Below, one piece after another: positions 24,958-33,416 of a stretch of 64,000 bases of DNA. Source of the DNA: Chloroflexota bacterium (lineage in GTDB: Bacteria; Chloroflexota; Anaerolineae; Anaerolineales; Villigracilaceae). The DNA lies in contig JAEWVF010000051.1 in assembly GCA_023459215.1 (NCBI GenBank), positions 1-64,000 on the forward strand, given 5' to 3'. The stretch's first letter is position 1. Each line of letters begins with the position of its first letter. The notes under the pieces were generated by a model. It searched no databases and was not told where the DNA came from. It was given only the letters and a program-made list of their open reading frames with translations. The translations under genes were made by a program, and so were the position numbers.

Positions 24958-24998
24958 CAAAAACAGCGAGGCTGACCAGCCTCGCTGTTTTTGTTTTA
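24822..24998 (+). repeat. Direct repeat copy 2: helicase tail plus terminator
   Basis: Second copy of the repeat at 22001-22176; differences are mostly third-position substitutions, so the duplication is old enough to have diverged under coding constraint. Confidence 0.85.
24959..24992 (+). terminator. Terminator after second helicase tail
   Basis: A perfect 15-bp stem (24959-24973, 24978-24992) with loop GACC and a T run. Confidence 0.85.
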
Positions 24999-25031
24999 GA
25001 AACTCAAATGATCGAGAAATGAAGTTCCCCC

Positions 25032-25062
25032 TTGACTTGGAGTTACCTCCAAGTGATACACT
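25032..25062 (+). promoter_or_regulatory. MerR-type promoter with 19-base spacer and operator dyad
   Basis: TTGACT (25032-25037) and TACACT (25057-25062) are separated by 19 bases, the overlong spacing typical of MerR-activated promoters. The spacer holds the dyad CTTGGAG-TTAC-CTCCAAG (25036-25053). Confidence 0.85.
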
Positions 25063-25082
25063 ATTTTTATGAGAGGTGAAAC

Positions 25083-25496
25083 ATGAAAATTGCAGAAGTC
25101 AGCGAGCGCTACGCTCTATCCTCCGATACCTTGCGCTATTACGAGCGGATTGGGCTGCTCCCAACCGTAAATCGTACCGACAGCGGCATACGGGACTACA
25201 ACGAACTCGACCTTCAGCGGGTAGATTTCATCAAGTGCATGCGTAGCGCTGGGCTACCGATTGAGGTACTGATTGACTACATGGAACTTATCCAGCAGGG
25301 CGACCGTACCATTCAGGCCCGCAAGGAGATCCTGGTTGAACAGCGTGCGCAGTTGACAGCGCGGCTCCAGGAAATGCAGAAAACACTGGATTTGTTGAAC
25401 CATAAAATTGAAATCTATGAAAGAACAATCCTGGCTACAGAAAAAGAAATGTCCCAAGAACAAAAAGCCAACCAAAACAGTTCACAGCTTGAATAG
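25083..25496 (+). CDS. MerR-family transcriptional regulator
   Basis: 137 residues, preceded by GAGAGGTGA. The N-terminal winged HTH reads MKIAEVSERYALSSDTLRYYERIGLLP, followed by a long dimerisation helix (~80-115) and a short C-terminus. It lacks the Cys pattern of metal sensors (one Cys, in FIKCMRSAG), so a small-molecule or redox signal is more likely. It lies 21 bases after its own operator-bearing promoter and upstream of three oxidoreductase genes on the same strand, which are its probable targets. Confidence 0.9.
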   Translation: MKIAEVSERYALSSDTLRYYERIGLLPTVNRTDSGIRDYNELDLQRVDFIKCMRSAGLPIEVLIDYMELIQQGDRTIQARKEILVEQRAQLTARLQEMQKTLDLLNHKIEIYERTILATEKEMSQEQKANQNSSQLE

Positions 25497-25548
25497 CACC
25501 AGTTGGGAACCCCATCCGCGATAAACAATCGCAAATAGGAGATGAATG

Positions 25549-26433
25549 ATGAAAATCGGACTGCAAATTCCATCCTTCAAGTACCCAGGCGGCACGACTG
25601 CCATCCGGCCCAAACTGAAAGAAATTGTCACCACAGCAGAAGAAGCCGGTTTTTATAGCCTGTGGGTCATGGATCATTATTACCAGATCAAAGGTTTGTT
25701 CGGCGAGGCCTATACCGACCCAATGCTGGAAGCCTATACCACGCTCGGCTATTTTGCCGGGCTAACAGAAAAAGCCTATCTTGGCGTGCTGGTGACCGGT
25801 GTTATCTACCGCCATCCTGCCGTACTGATGAAGATGGTTAACACCCTCGATATTCTCTCCGGCGGTCGCGCATACCTTGGCATTGGCGCGGCCTGGTACG
25901 AAGATGAAGCCAAAGGCTATGGGATTCCCTACCCTTCCACCTCCGAGCGCTTCGAGCAACTGGAGGACAATCTGAAACTGGCAAAGGCGCTTTGGGCTGG
26001 CGATGAGACGGCTTTTGACGGCAAGCATTTTTCTGCCCCGGCCATCACCAACAACCCGCGTCCGCTCTCAAGCCCGCATCCACGCATCATGATTGGCGGC
26101 ACCGGCCCGAACAAAACCCTGCGCATGGTTGCCCAATACGCTGATGCCTGCAACATTGGGGATTGGGTCGGCATAGAAAATATGCAAAAGGCGCTGGATA
26201 CGCTCAAAGAGCATTGTGAGTCTACCGGACGTGATTACGCCACCATTGAGAAAACATCCTTCAGCACCGTGCATCTTTCCGGGAAGGATACAGTCGATAG
26301 CGTGATTAATCGGATCAAGGAACTGGCCGGGATGGGCTTCTCCCATGCCATTTTCAACATGCCAGATGTTTATAAAATCACCCCGCTCGAAACCTTTGCC
26401 AGGGAAATCATCCCTGCCGTAGCAGAACTCTAA
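25549..26433 (+). CDS. Luciferase-like (LLM class) flavin/F420-dependent oxidoreductase
   Basis: 294 residues from ATG 25549, 6 bases after AGGAGA; an in-frame ATG at 25546 is also possible. The bacterial luciferase TIM barrel is recognisable: MKIGLQIPSFKYPGG, GFYSLWVMDHY, GVLVTGVIYRHPAVLMKMVNTLDILSGGR and HPRIMIGGTG. Members use FMN or coenzyme F420 to oxidise or reduce small molecules; the cofactor cannot be assigned from sequence alone. First enzyme gene after the MerR regulator. Confidence 0.88.
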   Translation: MKIGLQIPSFKYPGGTTAIRPKLKEIVTTAEEAGFYSLWVMDHYYQIKGLFGEAYTDPMLEAYTTLGYFAGLTEKAYLGVLVTGVIYRHPAVLMKMVNTLDILSGGRAYLGIGAAWYEDEAKGYGIPYPSTSERFEQLEDNLKLAKALWAGDETAFDGKHFSAPAITNNPRPLSSPHPRIMIGGTGPNKTLRMVAQYADACNIGDWVGIENMQKALDTLKEHCESTGRDYATIEKTSFSTVHLSGKDTVDSVINRIKELAGMGFSHAIFNMPDVYKITPLETFAREIIPAVAEL

Positions 26434-26480
26434 ACATATTTTCTTACTCCATCAAACCAAATTTTTCCAAGGAGATAAAA

Positions 26481-27479
26481 ATGTCCGTACAACACAAACG
26501 ATTGGGAAAGCATGGCGTGCTGGTCAGCAATTTGTGCCTGGGCACGATGAATTTCGGTTGGCAAACCAGCGAAGAAGACAGCTTCAAAATCATGGATCGC
26601 GCCCTGGAACTGGGCATCAACTTTTTCGACACCGCCGATGTCTACGGCTGGAGCGTTGAACACGGCCACACTGAAGAAATCATCGGACGCTGGTTCGCCC
26701 TGGGTGGTGGGCGGCGTGACGCCACCGTACTGGCAACCAAGGTTTATAACCCGGTTTCGCGCAAAGCCAATCTGAAGGAAGTCAACAGTGACGGGCGCAG
26801 CCTTTCAGCTTACAAGATCCGCAAGCATTGTGAAGGCAGCCTGAAACGCCTGCAAACCGATTGGATTGACCTGTACCAGATGCATCATATCGACCGCGAT
26901 TGCCCCTGGGATGAGACCTGGCAGGCCTTCGACAGCCTGGTTGACCAGGGCAAGGTTGTGTATGTCGGTTCCAGCAATTTTGCCGGTTGGGATATTGCCA
27001 CAGCCTGCCAGGAAGCCTCCAAACGCGGGATGATGGGCCTGGTCAGCGAACAGAGCATTTACCATCTCAACAACCGCATGGTCGAGTTGGAAGTCATCCC
27101 CGCCTGCCGCCACTATGGCCTGGGCCTGATTCCCTGGAGTCCACTGGGCGGCGGCTTGCTGGGCGGCGCGCTGGAAAAAATGCAAACTGGACGGCGCATG
27201 GGCGAAGGTTTCGAAAAAGAAGTAGCCGAAAACCGCGAAAAGCTGGAAAAATACGAGACGCTCTGCCGCGAACTGGGCCATGCCCCTGGCGAAGTTGCCC
27301 TGGCCTGGCTGCTGCAGAACCCAATTGTCACCGCCCCCATCATTGGGCCACGCACTATCGAGCAATTGGAAAGCGCCGTCCGCGCCACCGAAATTGCGCT
27401 GGATGAAGAAACGCTGAAAAAGCTGGATGAAATCTTCCCCGGCCCTGGCGGCGAAGCCCCCAAGGCGTATGCCTGGTAA
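26481..27479 (+). CDS. Aldo/keto reductase
   Basis: 332 residues, preceded by AAGGAGA. The AKR (alpha/beta)8 barrel has all four catalytic residues: Asp in FFDTADVYG, Tyr in the same motif, Lys in VLATKVY, and His in YQMHHID. The C-terminal NADPH-binding part (APIIGPRTIEQLESA) is present. It reduces aldehydes or ketones with NADPH. Paralogous to the next gene, 21 bases downstream, and probably co-transcribed with the MerR and LLM genes. Confidence 0.92.
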   Translation: MSVQHKRLGKHGVLVSNLCLGTMNFGWQTSEEDSFKIMDRALELGINFFDTADVYGWSVEHGHTEEIIGRWFALGGGRRDATVLATKVYNPVSRKANLKEVNSDGRSLSAYKIRKHCEGSLKRLQTDWIDLYQMHHIDRDCPWDETWQAFDSLVDQGKVVYVGSSNFAGWDIATACQEASKRGMMGLVSEQSIYHLNNRMVELEVIPACRHYGLGLIPWSPLGGGLLGGALEKMQTGRRMGEGFEKEVAENREKLEKYETLCRELGHAPGEVALAWLLQNPIVTAPIIGPRTIEQLESAVRATEIALDEETLKKLDEIFPGPGGEAPKAYAW

Positions 27480-27500
27480 CAATGCAGAAAAGGAAAAAAC

Positions 27501-28484
27501 ATGGAATACACTCGACTGGGCGCTACTGGTCTGAAAGTCTCGCGCATTTGCCTGGGCTGTATGGGCTTCGGCGATGCAGAACGTTGGATTCATAAATGGG
27601 TGCTGAACGAGGATGCGAGCCGCCCAATCATCCAGAAAGCCTTGGAAATGGGCATCAACTTCTTCGACACCGCCAATATTTACTCGCTTGGGGCCAGTGA
27701 AGAAATCCTGGGGCGCGCCCTGAAAGACTTTGCAAAACGGGACGAGGTGGTCATTGCCACCAAGGTGTTTTTCAAAATGCGCGAAGAGCCAAATGGCGGC
27801 GGGCTGTCGCGCAAAGCCATCTTGAGTGAAATCGACAACAGCTTGCAGCGCCTCGGCACCGATTACGTTGACCTGTACCAAATCCACCGCTGGGATTATG
27901 AAACCCCCATCGAAGAGACGCTCGAAGCCCTGAACGATGTTGTCCGCGCAGGCAAGGCCCGTTACATCGGGGCATCAGCCATGTGGGCCTGGCAGTTCCA
28001 GAAAGCCCTGGGCATTTCCGAAAAGCACGGCTGGGCGCGTTTTGTCTCGATGCAAAACCACCTGAACCTGATCTACCGCGAGGAAGAGCGCGAAATGCTG
28101 CCACTCTGCCGCGACCAGGGCATTGGCGTTATCCCCTACAGCCCGCTGGCTTCGGGCCGGTTGACGCGCAACTGGGCCACCGAAAGCTCGTTGCGCTCCG
28201 AAACCGATCAGATTCAGAAGATGAAATACGATGCCGCTGCCGAAAACGACCACCCGATCGTTGAACGGGTTGCAGAACTGGCCCAGAAATATGAAGTTCC
28301 GCGTTCGCGCGTCGCCCTGGCCTGGCTGCTGCAGAAAGCGCCGATCACAGCGCCCATCATTGGCGCCACCAAACTATCGCACATCGAAGATGCCGTTGGC
28401 GCGCTATCGGTAACCCTGAACCCGGAAGATATTGCTTATCTGGAAGAGCCATATCTGCCGCATCGGGTTGTTGGTCCTCAGTAA
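27501..28484 (+). CDS. Aldo/keto reductase, paralogue of the preceding gene
   Basis: 327 residues, preceded by AAGGAAA. Catalytic residues are Asp and Tyr in FFDTANIYS, Lys in VIATKVF and His in YQIHRWD. The NADPH phosphate-binding segment (APIIGATKLSHIEDA) is present. Last gene of the MerR-LLM-AKR-AKR cluster; a hairpin terminator follows. Substrate unknown. Confidence 0.92.
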   Translation: MEYTRLGATGLKVSRICLGCMGFGDAERWIHKWVLNEDASRPIIQKALEMGINFFDTANIYSLGASEEILGRALKDFAKRDEVVIATKVFFKMREEPNGGGLSRKAILSEIDNSLQRLGTDYVDLYQIHRWDYETPIEETLEALNDVVRAGKARYIGASAMWAWQFQKALGISEKHGWARFVSMQNHLNLIYREEEREMLPLCRDQGIGVIPYSPLASGRLTRNWATESSLRSETDQIQKMKYDAAAENDHPIVERVAELAQKYEVPRSRVALAWLLQKAPITAPIIGATKLSHIEDAVGALSVTLNPEDIAYLEEPYLPHRVVGPQ

Positions 28485-28504
28485 TCAGCACGGTTGGATG
28501 AATC

Positions 28505-28541
28505 AAAACAGCGAGGCTTGAATGGCATCGCTGTTTTATTT
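28505..28541 (+). terminator. Terminator of the oxidoreductase cluster
   Basis: AAAACAGCGA (28505-28514) pairs with TCGCTGTTTT (28528-28537), with further T-rich sequence. The stem resembles the AAACAGCGAGG hairpins at 22144 and 24959. Confidence 0.75.
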
Positions 28542-28613
28542 TGGATACTTCAAAAAACCAGAATCAAAGGGAGATGTATCCTGGCACGAGCGTAGAGAGA
28601 CTGGACACAGCAT

Positions 28614-29657
28614 CTACTCATACAGGATTTTTAGATCATCTTCGCCTACTTCCAGGTGAATCATCACAAAATCGCCTTCCGTGGTTCTAATTCTGCGCAT
28701 GGCTTCAACTGGCCCTGAAATCACGATCCCATCCCAATCTGGATGCCGAATCACATATTTGATCCGGCGCGGATCACCGTTCTTTTTGCTCACCAGCTTG
28801 GCCGGTTCAACATCAAAGTTTTGGAGGTGGCTGGATTGTGCGGCATAGGCCGTGAAGGCTTCTCTGGAGTAATTATCGTCAAACAGCTTCTCGGCTTCGA
28901 TGGCGGCTTCAATCTTGGGAATGGTAACATTCCCTTCAGTTCGGCCCAGGGCAGCGATCACAATTGGCAGCTTGTCGGTCTCCACCTGAATGCCGCTCTC
29001 CGCCGCAAATTTGATCAGTTCAGGCACCAGTTTTTTGACTTGCAGTTCGTCCGATTTTTTGGTGGTGCAGCCCAGGAACGTGCTCCCAAAGTATTTCCTG
29101 GGTTCCGCGGATTGTAGATCGGTTACTTTCAAATCGTAGTGCTGCTTATCGGGATGGGGGATCAGCGCACCCTTTTGCAGTTCCTTGAGTAAAATATTGC
29201 TGACTTCTTCCACGGCGATTTCTGGTAAGTTCCCGCCCGAGATGATTTTGATGACTTGCTCATCTTCGCATCTGACTTTATAGATCGCCACGTAATTCTG
29301 GTCAGTGGTGGTTTCTCGGCACAAAATCACAACCAGCAGGCCGCGCGAGGCTGTGTTCGGGGAAACCTGATAAAGCAGGTCGGCCAACTTTTTCGAATTC
29401 TCTAAAAGCGTCTCCGGATTTTCCAATATCCCATAAATCAGCGGTTGGGCCAGCGAAGGGGTTGCCCCTTGATTGAAATTCCCGGAGACAGTATTACCTG
29501 AATCTTCCGCCTCCCATAATTTATCCGTCAGGTATTCCAGGAAATCCAGGATGGTGCCATCCAGTCGCTCGATCTCAATTGTATTTTCTGAATAGATCAG
29601 GTTGTTCGCCGCTTTGTCGACAAAATGATAAGCCACCTGTTTAAGTTGAATCGCCAT
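28614..29657 (-). CDS. NA37-like nucleoid-associated protein (tentative), polymerase operon
   Basis: 347 residues from ATG 29657 (GAGG upstream). The pattern suggests the 37-kDa nucleoid-associated protein family (YejK/NdpA): an N-terminal domain with MAIQLKQVAYHFVDK, a middle segment EPRKYFGSTFLGC resembling the YF..F.GC motif of the family, and a C-terminal region binding a strand (IKYVIRHPDWDGIVISG). Assignment is tentative. It is the last gene of a four-gene minus-strand operon, 61 bases after the family B polymerase. DNA binding with the polymerase is the simplest role. Confidence 0.55.
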   Translation of the reverse strand: MAIQLKQVAYHFVDKAANNLIYSENTIEIERLDGTILDFLEYLTDKLWEAEDSGNTVSGNFNQGATPSLAQPLIYGILENPETLLENSKKLADLLYQVSPNTASRGLLVVILCRETTTDQNYVAIYKVRCEDEQVIKIISGGNLPEIAVEEVSNILLKELQKGALIPHPDKQHYDLKVTDLQSAEPRKYFGSTFLGCTTKKSDELQVKKLVPELIKFAAESGIQVETDKLPIVIAALGRTEGNVTIPKIEAAIEAEKLFDDNYSREAFTAYAAQSSHLQNFDVEPAKLVSKKNGDPRRIKYVIRHPDWDGIVISGPVEAMRRIRTTEGDFVMIHLEVGEDDLKILYE

Positions 29658-29718
29658 ACTTGCCTCTTTGTTGTAAGTTTTATCCTGCAGATGCTGAACG
29701 CTGGTTACAGGCTGGGCC

Positions 29719-31974
29719 TCATTCGCGGCTCCCATGCGCCATATTCCGCGGTTCGACGGGAAATTCGATAACTCTCTGGCACCCGGCGTTGGTGGAAAAG
29801 CATGCGCTATTGTACTCTGCTTGCTTTTGAAACACAGGCTGATTGGAGGCTGTCTCGCACTTCAATGCTCGCACCAATGGCTCCAGGATGGTCAGCGCCG
29901 CACGTTGCAATAGTTTTGAATATCGGGCTATATCCAGGGTTTTCTGATCGAATGGGCTGGCCCCCTGGACCCAGACACCCGGTCGACCCAGTATGTAAAT
30001 AAACTGAACCGTCTGGCCAGGCGCAACGGCTTTACCCATTTCCACCAATTGCAGGGCGGCCCTGGCTGCCGGGGATGGAGACTTGTAGGCTTCAACTTCC
30101 CGGCTCAGGCGCTGGGTGATGAGCAAGTCTTCCACTGGCACGCGCCCGGCGCGCAAATCGCGTTTGGCCTGCGCTACAATTTCGCACGCTTGCGAGATGT
30201 ATGTCTGGACTTGCACCAGGGTTTTGGCTTGAGCCAGGCATTGTAAGACCGCCAATTGGGTCTTGGCCACCCAGGGCGGGGTGTCGTGGCGGCGCAATTC
30301 GATACCGCGATATTTGATTTCTCCATCCCTTCGACCATGCTCAGGGCAGGCCTGAAACACGCCGAAATAACGGTTCGGGACCGGGATGCGGGCATCACGC
30401 TTTGATGGCAGGAAAGCCACCCAGCGGTAGACGCCTTCCAAGGCGATCGGTATGCCGGTCTGGCTTTCGATGGCGGCCAGCAAAGGTGCAAAATCGGCGG
30501 CAGCCTGGCAGCCAGGTTTCTGGACGAACAGGCAGTCAATGTACATGTGGATGACTTCAAACCCGGATGCCTCGGCCACTTCCTTGGCCTGCAGGAGCAA
30601 CTCCCGGCTGATGGAGGTCACGGCTTCGTGAGATTCGATTTTTCCAAAGCGGGCATTCTTGTACCCCAGGTAGCCAAAACACACCACCAGCAGCCACTTG
30701 AGCGCGGCGGCGCGCGCTTTGAGCGCCTTTGCCCGGCAGTCGCGTGGGTTTAATTCGGAAAGCCTGCGTTTGAGCGCCAGGCGCTTTTCGAGCAGCGGGC
30801 GCAGGGTTTGAGGAACTAATCCATCCGGGGCGTTTTTCTTTCCGGTTGTTTCTGGCGAAATATTCGAGTTCACCATGATTGAAGGGTACATGGAAGCGAA
30901 ATCAATTTGCGCGACATGCTCGTGGACGCCAATCAGCGGCTGGTAGATCATCCCGCCTTTGTCGGCGCGGATCAGCTCATCCAGGGTTTTGGCGCTTTCG
31001 GCCTGCTGCTTGACCACCGGCACCAGCACACCGGTTTTCAGGGCGGTCAGTATTTGCATGGCAGTGATCCCTGCTCCCGGCGACTTGCGTGCCATCTCCT
31101 GTACGCCCAAACCAGTCACGCGCGCCTGTTCTAATACCCCTTCCAATCCATATTCATTGAACAACATCGCGTTCTTCCGGTCGATATGCCAGCGTCCAAA
31201 GAGATGCACCTGCGCCCCGCGATAAACTACCTGGCCGTAGGCGAAGTAGCTGTCGGCTTTGCGGGTCAACACTTTCCTGGCCGAGTCGCGGTTGGAGTTG
31301 AAGGTCAGTTTGGGTAAGAGCCAGGTGTCGCCGTAATCAGTCAGGAGCAGATCGGGGTTGTATTGCTGGAGAACCGCTTTCAATGCAATCTCGAAGGCGC
31401 GGCAGGGTGCCAGGTTGAGAAAGTAATCCACCTTGCCATACCGCACCCGCACTTTTCCTGGTGTGCGTAAGGCCGGATCGACATCCGGGCTGAGTTCCAA
31501 AATCCGCAGCGGGAGCGGTTCCGGATCAAGTTCCCAGGGCGAGTCGAGGGCTTCGATGGCGGTGACACAGGCTCCAACTGAGTTAACCCGGCAGCGTCCC
31601 AATAGGCCGACCTTCGTCCGGGCGGCGAAACGCAGCGGGAGCGGGATGTCCGCATCGTAATAATCCAGCGCTGGAAACGCTGCCGAGAGTTCGGCAAAGA
31701 GTCCCGGCAAATCCGCTGGCCGGGAAACCGTGACCGCCAGCGCTTCCCTATCACCGGTGAACAGATCGCGGCGCGTTTCACGGGCCAGGGAGACATTCTT
31801 ATCTTGCAAGAAACGCCAGGCCTGGCGCAAAACAGAAAATTCCCCGGCGGCGTAGAAAGTGACGGGGAAATCCATGCGCAGGGGGAGGCGATCGCCCGTG
31901 TCAGCCAGCAGCCAGAGTACCAGGCCGGTTTCATCGGGATATAAGTCAATCAACCAGCCGGTGGTCTGTGCCAT
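29719..31974 (-). CDS. Divergent family B DNA polymerase
   Basis: 751 residues. Polymerase motifs: A at 358 (DFASMYPSIMVNS), B at 426-446 (KWLLVVCFGYLGYKNARFG), and C at 477-484 (MYIDCLFV), where the usual YGDTDS is reduced to one Asp (D480). The N-terminal exonuclease region is recognisable (YNPDLLLTDYGDTWLLPKL) but the ExoI DxE site is degenerate (ILELSPDVD), so proofreading is doubtful. It differs from bacterial Pol II. Residues 541-550 are an in-frame insertion made by an interspersed repeat. It overlaps the small upstream gene by 29 bases. A lesion-bypass or element-replication role is inferred. Confidence 0.85.
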   Translation of the reverse strand: MAQTTGWLIDLYPDETGLVLWLLADTGDRLPLRMDFPVTFYAAGEFSVLRQAWRFLQDKNVSLARETRRDLFTGDREALAVTVSRPADLPGLFAELSAAFPALDYYDADIPLPLRFAARTKVGLLGRCRVNSVGACVTAIEALDSPWELDPEPLPLRILELSPDVDPALRTPGKVRVRYGKVDYFLNLAPCRAFEIALKAVLQQYNPDLLLTDYGDTWLLPKLTFNSNRDSARKVLTRKADSYFAYGQVVYRGAQVHLFGRWHIDRKNAMLFNEYGLEGVLEQARVTGLGVQEMARKSPGAGITAMQILTALKTGVLVPVVKQQAESAKTLDELIRADKGGMIYQPLIGVHEHVAQIDFASMYPSIMVNSNISPETTGKKNAPDGLVPQTLRPLLEKRLALKRRLSELNPRDCRAKALKARAAALKWLLVVCFGYLGYKNARFGKIESHEAVTSISRELLLQAKEVAEASGFEVIHMYIDCLFVQKPGCQAAADFAPLLAAIESQTGIPIALEGVYRWVAFLPSKRDARIPVPNRYFGVFQACPEHGRRDGEIKYRGIELRRHDTPPWVAKTQLAVLQCLAQAKTLVQVQTYISQACEIVAQAKRDLRAGRVPVEDLLITQRLSREVEAYKSPSPAARAALQLVEMGKAVAPGQTVQFIYILGRPGVWVQGASPFDQKTLDIARYSKLLQRAALTILEPLVRALKCETASNQPVFQKQAEYNSACFSTNAGCQRVIEFPVEPRNMAHGSRE
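30327..30354. repeat. REP-like repeat inserted in frame in the polymerase gene
   Basis: CCCTTCGACCATGCTCAGGG plus flanks matches the CTTCGAC...GCTCAGG core of the repeats at 6.2 and 7.1 kb. In the minus-strand coding frame it adds ACPEHGRRD between FGVFQ and GEIKYRGIEL. Confidence 0.75.
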
Positions 31975-32224
31975 TCGTCAGGACATCCACTTTCTGGCGC
32001 AGGATGGCGATCTCCCTGGCCTGTTCGAGCAGGATCGCCAGCAGGGCGGCCTCGAAAGGCAGGAGCGCATCGGTCTGGCTGATGGCGGCGGTGTGCCGGC
32101 GCGCAGCGGCGAACAAACCATCGAAAATGTACTGGTCGCTCTTGCGCAGCGTGCGGCGGAAGCGCGCCAGGGCGGCTTCGGTATCGGTCAGCTGTTGGGT
32201 GAGGGTGGGAAGGGTGCGGCCCAT
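31946..32224 (-). CDS. Small helical protein of the polymerase operon
   Basis: 92 residues from ATG 32224; longer frames overlap the upstream gene. It is predicted to be almost entirely alpha-helical, with heptad-like segments (LTQQLTDTEAALARFRRTLRK and AALLAILLEQAREIAILRQKVDVL) that suggest a coiled coil. Not recognised as a known family. Its 3' end overlaps the polymerase start by 29 bases, so translation is coupled. A polymerase accessory or bridging subunit is a guess from position. Confidence 0.65.
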   Translation of the reverse strand: MGRTLPTLTQQLTDTEAALARFRRTLRKSDQYIFDGLFAAARRHTAAISQTDALLPFEAALLAILLEQAREIAILRQKVDVLTNGTDHRLVD

Positions 32225-32243
32225 GTCAGTTCCCAGTCTCCAG

Positions 32244-32786
32244 TTAGCAGTGATCAGCAAAAAGCGAGGGTTGAGTCTCAACAGGGGTGGAGATTTCCGG
32301 CATGAGCAGCCGGTCGGCGCGGGCACAGACCATCTCAACCAGAAAGGCGCGTTCGGGGATAAGTGGCGGGGCGAGTGCGACCATCACGGGGGCTAACCGG
32401 CCCAGGCGCTCCACCTGGCGCAAACAGGCTTCCAGCAAGCGGCGGACTTCGTGGGCCGGAACATGGTCATCGTAGAAAGTGGCCAGCAGGTCGAGGATGA
32501 TGTACGGCTGCCGTAGCGACGGTGTGCCTTCGAGCAAGGCCAGCATTTGGTAGCAGGTAAAGGCGCGCCGGATGAAAATCCGTTGGGCGGCGCGGTTCAC
32601 CTCCACCGTTTTCTGCCGCAAAAGCTGGGCAACCCGATAAGGCTGGAAGCGGTTGCCACCATCCAAAACAGTCACGGCATCTCGCAGGGCCAGTTCGGCG
32701 ATCAGGCGCGAGACGGGTTCACTCGCGGCAGATGTGGCGCAAACAACCAGTAAGGCGCCAGGGCGAAGGATGGGAAGAAGTTCCAT
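32244..32786 (-). CDS. RecA/Rad51-fold-like protein lacking a Walker A motif
   Basis: 180 residues from ATG 32786 (a GTG two codons earlier is possible). The order of segments follows a RecA/KaiC core: GALLVVCATSAASEPVSRLIAEL at the P-loop position without GxxxxGK, then AVTVLDGGNRFQPYRVAQLL like the strand-helix after it, IILDLLATFYDD at the Walker B position, and APVMVALAPP at a later strand. This is fold-level reading, not a family match. It is the first gene of the polymerase operon, reminiscent of ImuA-polymerase cassettes. TATGCT lies 6 bases before the ATG, so the mRNA may be leaderless. Confidence 0.55.
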   Translation of the reverse strand: MELLPILRPGALLVVCATSAASEPVSRLIAELALRDAVTVLDGGNRFQPYRVAQLLRQKTVEVNRAAQRIFIRRAFTCYQMLALLEGTPSLRQPYIILDLLATFYDDHVPAHEVRRLLEACLRQVERLGRLAPVMVALAPPLIPERAFLVEMVCARADRLLMPEISTPVETQPSLFADHC

Positions 32787-32809
32787 GACCACAGCATAGC
32801 CGGGAATGA

Positions 32810-32839
32810 AAAAGAAAACATCCCCTTGCCAGGGGATGT
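32810..32839 (-). terminator. Terminator separating the hypothetical gene from the polymerase operon
   Basis: ACATCCCCT (32818-32826) pairs with AGGGGATGT (32831-32839); the minus strand continues TTTTCTTTTT. It isolates the polymerase operon from upstream transcription. Confidence 0.75.
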
Positions 32840-32912
32840 ATGGGGGGATTTACGGGGTAGCCTTGTGGGGGGATGCAAATCTGGGGGTGAATGGTTGGGG
32901 ATGCACCGTATC

Positions 32913-33416
32913 TCAGCCTGATTTTCGATCCAAGAGCAGCCGAATCTGTGAAAGGTTCAGTTCACGCAAATCAGTTTCCCAATGTTGAGGCAGGAATCGC
33001 TCGCGCAAGAAGGTTTTGAAATCCTTCAGGAAATCCCTGACCAATTGTTTGCGCCGGAAAATCCCTTGCAAGAGCGTCGGTGTGTCCGAATTCGCCTCCA
33101 CATTGTTCGTAATGCGTAACTCAACTCGATCGCCGGTAAGCGGGTTAACATGCAGGTAAACGTGAGGGCGGGTGGACACTTCACTCTGGATTTCCCAAAC
33201 GGCTGGAAGCTGACCGGCGGCCAACTGTTCAAGCCACCGCACCATGCCATCCAATGGATCACAAACCTGAGACAGGTAAAGTGTCAACGGCTGTTTTTGC
33301 CCGGAAAGGTTAAGTTCCAAAACAATAACCCCAAAGGTATTGGAATCGAATTTTACCTTGAGAATCTGATACGGTTGAGTTTCATCGCTGGAGATGATTG
33401 ATGTTTGGGGATTCAT
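32913..33416 (-). CDS. Hypothetical protein
   Basis: 167 residues from ATG 33416, which has GGAGTAGGA upstream; a longer frame begins with TTG inside a TATAAT box (33449-33454) and is rejected. Soluble, with no signal peptide or TM helix. The N-terminal half looks beta-rich (QPYQILKVKFDSNTFGVIVLELNL) and the C-terminal half is helical and charged (RRKQLVRDFLKDFKTFLRERF). Not recognised. It lies between the LuxR-type regulator and the polymerase operon, with its own promoter and terminator. Confidence 0.7.
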   Translation of the reverse strand: MNPQTSIISSDETQPYQILKVKFDSNTFGVIVLELNLSGQKQPLTLYLSQVCDPLDGMVRWLEQLAAGQLPAVWEIQSEVSTRPHVYLHVNPLTGDRVELRITNNVEANSDTPTLLQGIFRRKQLVRDFLKDFKTFLRERFLPQHWETDLRELNLSQIRLLLDRKSG

